Below, one piece after another: positions 58,199 to 64,000 of a stretch of 64,000 bases of DNA. How positions within the stretch are numbered: the first letter of the stretch is position 1; each line of letters starts with the position of its first letter. A program made the position numbers and the translations under genes. The notes beneath the pieces are model-generated. The model saw nothing but the letters and a program-made list of their open reading frames with translations. It ran no database searches and was not told the origin of the DNA. Origin of the DNA: JBBRYB01 sp038238115 (GTDB lineage: Bacteria; Actinomycetota; Actinomycetes; Propionibacteriales; Nocardioidaceae). Where the stretch lies: positions 34,597 to 98,596 of the forward strand of contig JBBRYB010000014.1 of NCBI GenBank assembly GCA_038238115.1. Direction: 5' to 3'.

Positions 58199-61100
58199 GT
58201 GAGCGGGATCTTTGACGAGGGCCAGACACCACCGGCCAGGCCGGCTCGGCGTCCGCCGTCCAGGCGGCCACGGGCGCTGGTGCCGACGCTGGCGGTCGTG
58301 GTGCTGCTCGTCATCCTCTTCTCGATCTTCGTCGAGGTGTGGACGGGGCGACTGTGGTTCGTCTCGCTTGGCTACGGCGGCGTCTTCACCACGATCTTGT
58401 GGACGCGGGTTGGCCTCTTCGTGATCTTCGGCCTGGTGCTTGCCGCGGTCGCGGTCGGCAACGCGCTGCTGGCGTTCCGGATGCGCCCGATCCTGATCGG
58501 TGACGGCTACCGGAACCCGACGGTGGAGCGCTACCAGGACACCATCGACCCGATCCGGCACTGGGTGCTGATCGGTCTCGGCCTCGTCATGTTCTTGTTC
58601 GGCGGCGCGAGCGCGTCCGGAGAGTGGAAGACCTATCTGCTCTGGCGCAACGGGGAGCCGTTCGGCCAAGACGACGTCTTCTTCCACCGCGACATCGGGT
58701 TCTTCGTCTTCGGCTACCCGTGGTACCGCTTCCTCATCACGTTCGGCTTCACGACCTTGGTCATCGGCCTGCTCGTCGCGGGCGCGACGCATTATCTCTA
58801 TGGCGGAATCCGGCTGCAGGCGCGGCGCGACAAGATCGCCTCCGGGGCTCAGGTGCAGCTCTCGGTGCTGCTCGGCGTCTTCATGCTCGTCAAGGCCGTG
58901 TCGTACTGGCTGGACCGCTATGGGCTCGCGATCTCCGACGGCAGTCTGCTGACGGGGATAACCTACACCGACGAGCACGCGCTGCTGCCCGCCAAGAACA
59001 TCCTCGCCATCATCGCCGTGATCTGTGCCCTGCTCTTCTTCATCAACGTGGTGCGTCCCGGCTGGATGCTGCCCGTGCTGGGCTTCGGACTGCTGATCCT
59101 GTCCGCCGTGCTCATCGGAGGCATCTGGCCGGCGATCGTCCAGCGCTTCCAGGTGAAGCCCTCGGAGGCGGACAAGGAGACGTCGTACATCGCCCGCAAC
59201 ATCGAGGCCACGCGCGTGGCCTATAACATCGATCCCAACACGGTGAAGATCCGCAACTACCCCGGTACGACCACCGATACGCCGACCCAGCTGCAGGACA
59301 AGGCGGCGAAGCTGCCGGGTGTCCGGCTGATCGATCCGCAGCTCGTTGCACCCGCCTTCGAGCAGCTACAGCAGCAGCGCGGCTTCTACAAGATGCCGGA
59401 CGTGCTCGACGTCGACCGCTACACGTTCAGCGGCGACTCGCGGCCGCAGGACGTGGTGATCGCCGCCCGCGAGCTCAACATCGACGGGGTCCCGCCGGAC
59501 CAGCGCAACTGGACCAACGACCACACCGTCTACACCCACGGCTACGGCGTGGTGGCGGCCTTCGGTGACCAGCGCAGCCCCAGTGGGGAGCCCGTCTGGG
59601 CGGAGCAGAACCTGCCCTCCACCGGCAAGCTGCCCCAGTTCAAGCAGGAGATCTACTACGGGCAGACCGAGCCCGACTACTCGATCGTGGGGGCACCAGC
59701 TGGCGCCACGCCGGTCGAGCTCAATATCCCCGACGTCGGCGGCAACGACACGACGGCGCAGAACTCGACGTACACCGGAGCGGGCGGCGTGCCGATCGGG
59801 TCAATGGCCAACCAGCTGCTGTACGCCGCCAAGTTCTGGGACTCGTCCATCCTGCTGTCCGGGCGGGTCAACAGCGAGTCGAAGGTCATCTACGACCGCG
59901 ACCCGCGGCTGATGGCGGAAAAGGTCGCGCCTTGGCTGAGCATCGACGGCGACCCCTATCCGGCGGTGGTTGGCGGCCGCCTGGTGTGGATCATGGACGG
60001 CTTCACGACGACCGCCGACTACCCAATGTCTGACCTGGTCAACGTTGCTGACGTCACCAATGACTCGTTGACGGCGCGGCAGGCGGTCGCCGGGCAGACG
60101 GCTGACAACATCAACTACATCCGCAACTCGGTCAAGATCACCGTCGACGCCTATGACGGCACCGTGTCGCTCTACCAGTGGGACACGCAGGACCCGATCC
60201 TCCAGGCATGGATGAAGGCCTTCCCCGGCGTGGTGAAGCCGAAGACCGACATCACGCCCGACCTGCTCGCGCACCTGCGCTACCCCGAGGACCTCTTCAA
60301 GGTGCAGCGCGAACTACTCTCGCGCTACCACGTGACCCAGCCCAAGACGTTCTACGGTGGGTCGGAGAACTGGCTGGTGCCGGAGGACCCCACCCAGCCG
60401 ACGTCTGCGCAGCCACCGTTCTACCTGACGGTCAAGGTGCCGGGGCAGAGGCCGGAATTCTCGCTGACGAGCGTCTACGTGCCGCAGAACCGGGCCAACA
60501 TGGCCAGTTTCATGGCCGTCAACGCCGACGCGACAAGCAAGAACTACGGGCAGTTCCAAGTGCTCCAGCTGCCGAGCGACAGCGCGGTCAGTGGACCCGG
60601 ACAGATCGCCAACGCGATGTCCAACGACCCGACGGTGTCGGGTGAGCTGCTCAAGTACAAGCAGAACGACACCCTTGTGCAGATGGGCAACCTGCTGACG
60701 CTGCCGATCGGTGGCGAGATGATGTACGTCCAGCCGGTCTACACCCTGCGGGGAGGCACGGGCAGCTATCCCATCCTGCAATTCGTGGTGGCGTCGGTCG
60801 GTGGCGGGGGAGGGGACGAGGCTGACCGGGTCGGCATCGGTACGTCGTTCGACCAGGCCCTGGCCAATGCGCTTGGCGTGACCGACACCGGCCTGGGCAC
60901 AGGCACGGGCAGCACGACGCCACCCCCGCCCGGTAGCAATGGGACCCCACCTCCGCCCGGCAACGAGACGACCACGCAGAAGCTGACGCGCTACCTCGCC
61001 AACGCCCAGCAGTCCTTCCAGGACGCCCAGGCAGCCCTCGACCAGGGACGGCTCGGCGACTACCAGACGCTCAACAAGGAGGCCTCGGACTGGGTCCAGC

Positions 61101-61330
61101 GGGCGATCGACGTGCAGGCCCAGATCGATGCCGGAGGGTCCACAGACGGCAGCCCGACCACGCCGGCTCCGACCACGCCGGCTCCGACGACACCAACCGC
61201 CACGAGCCCGTCCGGCTCCGCGACCACGGCGCCCGCGGCCAGCGCCACCACGCCGACCCCGTCGAACACCCCGGCCCCCTCGAGCGGCGTACCCACGACG
61301 CCGACCACCACGAGCGCAAGCAGCCCCTAG
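58199..61330 (+). CDS. UPF0182 large membrane protein
   Basis: A 1043-residue integral membrane protein. The first 330 residues contain about seven transmembrane helices (LVPTLAVVVLLVILFSIFV, LLGVFMLVKAVSYWLDRYG and others). The long extracytoplasmic domain has family motifs such as SYIARNIEATRVAYNID and YTHGYGVV. A Pro/Thr/Ser-rich tail of about 60 residues follows a predicted helix. The function is unknown (Rv3193c homologue). GTG 58199 follows AAGGAG (58189-58194). The last of the conserved block. Confidence 0.92.
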   Translation: MSGIFDEGQTPPARPARRPPSRRPRALVPTLAVVVLLVILFSIFVEVWTGRLWFVSLGYGGVFTTILWTRVGLFVIFGLVLAAVAVGNALLAFRMRPILIGDGYRNPTVERYQDTIDPIRHWVLIGLGLVMFLFGGASASGEWKTYLLWRNGEPFGQDDVFFHRDIGFFVFGYPWYRFLITFGFTTLVIGLLVAGATHYLYGGIRLQARRDKIASGAQVQLSVLLGVFMLVKAVSYWLDRYGLAISDGSLLTGITYTDEHALLPAKNILAIIAVICALLFFINVVRPGWMLPVLGFGLLILSAVLIGGIWPAIVQRFQVKPSEADKETSYIARNIEATRVAYNIDPNTVKIRNYPGTTTDTPTQLQDKAAKLPGVRLIDPQLVAPAFEQLQQQRGFYKMPDVLDVDRYTFSGDSRPQDVVIAARELNIDGVPPDQRNWTNDHTVYTHGYGVVAAFGDQRSPSGEPVWAEQNLPSTGKLPQFKQEIYYGQTEPDYSIVGAPAGATPVELNIPDVGGNDTTAQNSTYTGAGGVPIGSMANQLLYAAKFWDSSILLSGRVNSESKVIYDRDPRLMAEKVAPWLSIDGDPYPAVVGGRLVWIMDGFTTTADYPMSDLVNVADVTNDSLTARQAVAGQTADNINYIRNSVKITVDAYDGTVSLYQWDTQDPILQAWMKAFPGVVKPKTDITPDLLAHLRYPEDLFKVQRELLSRYHVTQPKTFYGGSENWLVPEDPTQPTSAQPPFYLTVKVPGQRPEFSLTSVYVPQNRANMASFMAVNADATSKNYGQFQVLQLPSDSAVSGPGQIANAMSNDPTVSGELLKYKQNDTLVQMGNLLTLPIGGEMMYVQPVYTLRGGTGSYPILQFVVASVGGGGGDEADRVGIGTSFDQALANALGVTDTGLGTGTGSTTPPPPGSNGTPPPPGNETTTQKLTRYLANAQQSFQDAQAALDQGRLGDYQTLNKEASDWVQRAIDVQAQIDAGGSTDGSPTTPAPTTPAPTTPTATSPSGSATTAPAASATTPTPSNTPAPSSGVPTTPTTTSASSP

Positions 61331-61425
61331 CGCCTCGGGTCTGCGCCCTCGTTGCGGACGGAGCTCTCAGCGCCATCTCAGCGCGTGCCGTCCACACTGG
61401 CGCGGGACGGGAGAGGAGGGTGGGC

Positions 61426-62103
61426 ATGCGTGTGCTGCTCGTCGAGGACGAGACCCGGCTCGCGGAGACGGTGCGACGGGGACTGATGGCTGAGGGATTC
61501 GTTGTCGACGTCGAGGCGACCGGCCCGGACGGCTTGTGGTCGGCGACAGAGGGGGGCTATGACGTTGTCGTCCTCGACATCATGCTGCCCGGCTTGAACG
61601 GCTATGACGTCTGCAAGGAGCTGCGTCGGCGCGAGATCTGGACGCCGATCCTGATGCTCACCGCCAAGGACGGCGAGTTCGACCAGGTCGACGCCTTCGA
61701 CCTGGGGGCGGACGACTATCTCACCAAGCCGTTCTCGTTCGCGGTGCTCGTCGCGAGGCTGCGCGCCCTGATTCGGCGAGGCGCCCCGGAGCGCCCCGTC
61801 GCCCTCGCTGCGGGCGACCTGTCCTTGAACCCGTCGACGCGGCGGGTCAGCCGTGGCGGTGTCGACATCTCCCTGACGCCGCGCGAATTCGGTCTGTTGC
61901 ACTACCTCATGCGTCGGCGGGGGGAAGTGGTGTCCAAGGTCGACATCCTGCAGAACGTGTGGGACGCGCACTACGAGGGCGACGAGAACGTCGTCGAGGT
62001 GTACATCGGCTATCTGCGCCGCAAGGTCGACCAGCCCTTCGGTCGGCGCAGCATCGAGACGCTGAGAGGCATGGGCTACCGGATGGCCGCCGATGGCCGC
62101 TAG
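61426..62103 (+). CDS. OmpR/PhoB-type response regulator
   Basis: A 225-residue two-component regulator. The receiver has VEDE, the phospho-acceptor D51 (VVVLDIMLPG) and the conserved Lys in LTKPF. The C-terminal winged helix binds DNA (LTPREFGLLHYLMRRRGEVV, then YIGYLRRKVD). ATG 61426 follows a GAGAGGAGGG; GTG 61420 is an alternative. The kinase start overlaps its end by 11 bp. Confidence 0.93.
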   Translation: MRVLLVEDETRLAETVRRGLMAEGFVVDVEATGPDGLWSATEGGYDVVVLDIMLPGLNGYDVCKELRRREIWTPILMLTAKDGEFDQVDAFDLGADDYLTKPFSFAVLVARLRALIRRGAPERPVALAAGDLSLNPSTRRVSRGGVDISLTPREFGLLHYLMRRRGEVVSKVDILQNVWDAHYEGDENVVEVYIGYLRRKVDQPFGRRSIETLRGMGYRMAADGR

Positions 62104-63496
62104 CCGGCGGGTGGCCGGCGTCCGCGTCCGTACGACGCTGGCGGCGACCGTCGTCGTGGCTGTGGTGCTGGCTGCAGCCGCGGTCGCCTTCGTCGTACTG
62201 CAGCGGCACGAGCTAAGGAAGTCCCTCGCCGAGGTGACCGCCCAGCGAGCGCGGGACATCGCCTCGCAGCTGTCTGCCGACGGGCTGTCCTCGTCGCAAT
62301 CGCGGCTCCCGGCACTTCTGGGAGCCGAAGGCGCCCTGGTGCAGGTCCTGGACGCCCACGGCACAGTGGTGGCGGCGAGCGCCCCGGTGGAGGGCGATCC
62401 GCCGATCGTGGCGGAACACCCAGGCCCTGGACAGACGGCCAGCCTCTTCGTCGAGCACCTCAACGGCAGCGAGTCCGACCCCTTCGTCGTCGCGGCTCAG
62501 GGGGTGTCCACGCCGGATGGGGACGCGGTGGTGATCGCGGCGCAGAATCTCGAGACGTCGGAGGAGTCGACGAGGGTGGTGGTCAGCCTGCTCGTCATCG
62601 GTTATCCCTTGATCGTTTTGGCCGTGGCGGCCATCTCCTTCTGGCTGACCGGACGGGCGTTGGCACCGGTGCGGGCCATGCGCACACGGGTGGCGCAGAT
62701 CAACGGCTCCGACCTCACCGCGAGGGTGCCGGTTCCACCGGCCGGCGACGAGATCTCCCGATTGGCCGAGACGATGAACGCGATGCTGGCCCGACTGGAG
62801 CTGGCCGCTGACAAGCAGCGCCGGTTCGTCGCAGATGCGTCGCACGAGCTCAGGAGCCCACTCACGACGATCCGCGCGTCGCAGGAGATCGCGCTCGCCC
62901 ACCCGAAGTTCGCCGACTGGGAGGCCACCAGTGTCGATACCCTGGCGGAGGCAGAGCGGATGGACCGCCTGGTGTCCGACCTGCTGCTGCTGGCGCGGGT
63001 CGACGAGAGCGGGATCAACCTGCACCTGGAAGACGTGGACCTCGATGACGTCGTCGGCTCCGAGGTGGCGAGACTACGGAGGATCGGTGAGCTCGACGTG
63101 AGGGGCGACGTGCAGCCTGTGCGAATCGTCGGGGATCCGCACCAGCTGGGCCGGCTGCTCCGCAACATCACCGACAACGCCGCCCGCCACGCCCGTAGCC
63201 GTGTGACCTTCACGCTCGGCGTTGGCGACGGGGTGACGTGTGTGCGGGTGGGCGACGACGGCGAGGGCATCCCGCCCGACCAGCGCGAGCGCATCTTCGA
63301 CCGCTTCGTGCGCCTGGACCAGAGCAGGCAGCGCGGCAGTGGAGGGACGGGCCTCGGCCTGTCGATCGCCCGGGAGATCGCCATCGCTCACGGCGGAAGC
63401 CTGCGCGTGGGCGACGCCACATTGGGAGCGCTCTTCGAACTGACGCTTCCGGTGGACTTGGCGCGGGGCTCCGGTGGCCCCGGCGGCTCTGGCTGA
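62093..63496 (+). CDS. Sensor histidine kinase
   Basis: A 467-residue membrane kinase paired with the response regulator. A first transmembrane helix is at about 12-34, an extracytoplasmic sensor of about 130 residues follows, then a second helix (VVSLLVIGYPLIVLAVAAISF) and a HAMP domain. The phospho-accepting H251 is in ADASHELRSPL. The ATPase boxes are NITDNAARHA, GDDGEGIPPDQ and GGTGLGLSIA. The sensed signal is not evident. Confidence 0.93.
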   Translation: MAASRRVAGVRVRTTLAATVVVAVVLAAAAVAFVVLQRHELRKSLAEVTAQRARDIASQLSADGLSSSQSRLPALLGAEGALVQVLDAHGTVVAASAPVEGDPPIVAEHPGPGQTASLFVEHLNGSESDPFVVAAQGVSTPDGDAVVIAAQNLETSEESTRVVVSLLVIGYPLIVLAVAAISFWLTGRALAPVRAMRTRVAQINGSDLTARVPVPPAGDEISRLAETMNAMLARLELAADKQRRFVADASHELRSPLTTIRASQEIALAHPKFADWEATSVDTLAEAERMDRLVSDLLLLARVDESGINLHLEDVDLDDVVGSEVARLRRIGELDVRGDVQPVRIVGDPHQLGRLLRNITDNAARHARSRVTFTLGVGDGVTCVRVGDDGEGIPPDQRERIFDRFVRLDQSRQRGSGGTGLGLSIAREIAIAHGGSLRVGDATLGALFELTLPVDLARGSGGPGGSG

Positions 63497-63604
63497 TCTG
63501 GTTCTGGTGGATCTGGTTCTGGCGGTCTTGCCGCGCGGCCGATTGATTTGATTCCGCCTGAAGGGGACCGTATCCTTAGAGATCGCTGAAGCTATCACAG
63601 CCGG

Positions 63605-63678
63605 CGCGGGGTGGAGCAGTTCGGTAGCTCGCTGGGCTCATAACCCAGAGGTCGCAGGTTCAAATCCTGCCCCCGCTA
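63605..63678 (+). tRNA. Initiator tRNA-fMet (CAT)
   Basis: 74 nt with a full cloverleaf. The anticodon loop CTCATAA is closed by a stem with three consecutive G:C pairs (CTGGG/CCCAG), and the first acceptor position is an unpaired C1 opposite T72, both marks of an initiator tRNA. The T arm is GCAGG-TTCAAAT-CCTGC. CCA is not encoded. Confidence 0.93.
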
Positions 63679-63696
63679 CTGGAGAAAGTGCAGGTC

Positions 63697-63732
63697 AGAG
63701 CCGGATTCGTGGGTCACCACGGGTCCGGCTCT
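63697..63732 (+). terminator. Hairpin after the tRNA
   Basis: AGAGCCGGA (63697-63705) pairs with TCCGGCTCT (63724-63732), and inside it CGTGG pairs with CCACG around GTCA. No T-run follows, so termination strength is uncertain. Confidence 0.6.
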
Positions 63733-63787
63733 CGCGTTCAATGTCAGCGTCATGTCTGCTGACAATGCCTCGAAAGACTGTAAGAGC

Positions 63788-64000
63788 TCGGTTGATGGGT
63801 CCCGCGTTGGCCTCGGGAGATGTGTCTCGTTGTCCGGCCCGGCTTCGGTTGATGGGCGACGGTGGCCTCGGTTGATGTGTCTTGTCCCGCGTCAGGATTC
63901 TTGGCAGGGCTGTTGTGTCAGTCCTGAAGGAGAATCTGAATCATGGGAAGGCCACAATCGATCCCGGCTGAGAAGAAGACCCGGATCGTGATGAGCGTGA
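63788..64000 (+). mobile_element. Left part of an insertion sequence, cut by the window edge
   Basis: Three copies of TCGGTTGATG(G/T)G (63788, 63845, 63868) and GATGTGTCT-type repeats precede a transposase-like ORF, resembling the subterminal region of an IS. The exact end and any target duplication cannot be fixed without the other end. It lies about 110 bp downstream of the tRNA. Confidence 0.5.
63943..64000 (+). CDS. Transposase OrfA-like, N-terminus only
   Basis: ATG 63943 follows GAAGGAGAA and opens MGRPQSIPAEKKTRIVMSV, which resembles the start of helix-turn-helix transposase subunits (IS3-type OrfA). Only 19 residues are visible before the window ends, so the family is tentative. Confidence 0.5.
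   Translation, partial: MGRPQSIPAEKKTRIVMSV

Overview
The window is about 64 kb of high-G+C DNA (roughly 70% by eye). The gene families point firmly to the Actinomycetota: WhiB7, a CGYC mycoredoxin, AdnA/AdnB, UvrD2, DUF3107, DUF3117, DUF5679, UPF0182 and a PPA1309-type protein. Gene order recalls two conserved actinobacterial neighbourhoods. One is the sigE-rseA-htrA-tatB-mrp block (M. tuberculosis Rv1220c to Rv1232c). The other is the long ParA/DEAD/DUF3107/moeZ/adnAB/nudC/mrx/uvrD2/whiB7 to UPF0182 block (Rv3213c to Rv3193c). Here they are close together, as I recall for Streptomyces and Propionibacteriales. I cannot name the species.

Layout. 0-5.8 kb: an M14 peptidase, an L,D-transpeptidase, an enoyl-CoA hydratase coupled to a PaaX-type regulator, DUF3117, leucyl aminopeptidase and a GNAT acetyltransferase. 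5.8-14.1 kb: an O-methyltransferase and the envelope-stress module: ECF sigma factor, a fused RseA-RseB-like anti-sigma factor and HtrA. TatB, Mrp, DUF1003 and an MgtE-N/CBS protein follow on the minus strand. 14.1-20.3 kb: PhzF, an EamA transporter, then a CoA-ester cluster (CitE-like lyase, acyl-CoA dehydrogenase, MaoC hydratase) with a GSP17M-like membrane protein and a histidine phosphatase. 20.3-20.9 kb: non-coding repeats built on an 80-bp hairpin. 20.9-33.6 kb: NUDIX, a very large secreted S53 peptidase, DUF6758, PHP, a RecB-like nuclease, a hydrolase beside a frameshifted SDR, ParA, a second L,D-transpeptidase, a DEAD-box helicase, a ferritin-like protein, a 21-bp tandem repeat and DUF3107. 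33.7-49.8 kb: TetR, a LigD-type polymerase, MoeZ, a kinase-like protein, an alkyltransferase-like protein, AdnA-AdnB, a deoD gene with two in-frame stops, NudC, mycoredoxin, UvrD2 and whiB7 with an elaborate leader. 49.9-63.5 kb: an ABC1 kinase, a ThiF/TOMM-like protein, small zinc-ribbon and metallopeptidase genes, MoaE, a PDZ/S16 protease, UPF0182 and a two-component system. The right edge holds an initiator tRNA and the start of an insertion sequence.

Function. The window is rich in DNA repair and recombination genes (RecB-like nuclease, LigD-Pol, ATL, AdnAB, UvrD2), in envelope quality control (SigE/anti-sigma/HtrA, TatB, PDZ protease) and in redox or antibiotic stress genes (mycoredoxin, WhiB7). 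The strongest regulatory feature is the whiB7 leader. It has a promoter with an AT-rich box, an 83-codon upstream ORF, an antiterminator whose 5' arm lies in the last codons of that ORF, and an intrinsic terminator before whiB7. A second pattern is a TAnnnT hexamer ending exactly 6-7 nt before the start codon of a dozen genes, which suggests leaderless transcripts and settles several starts.
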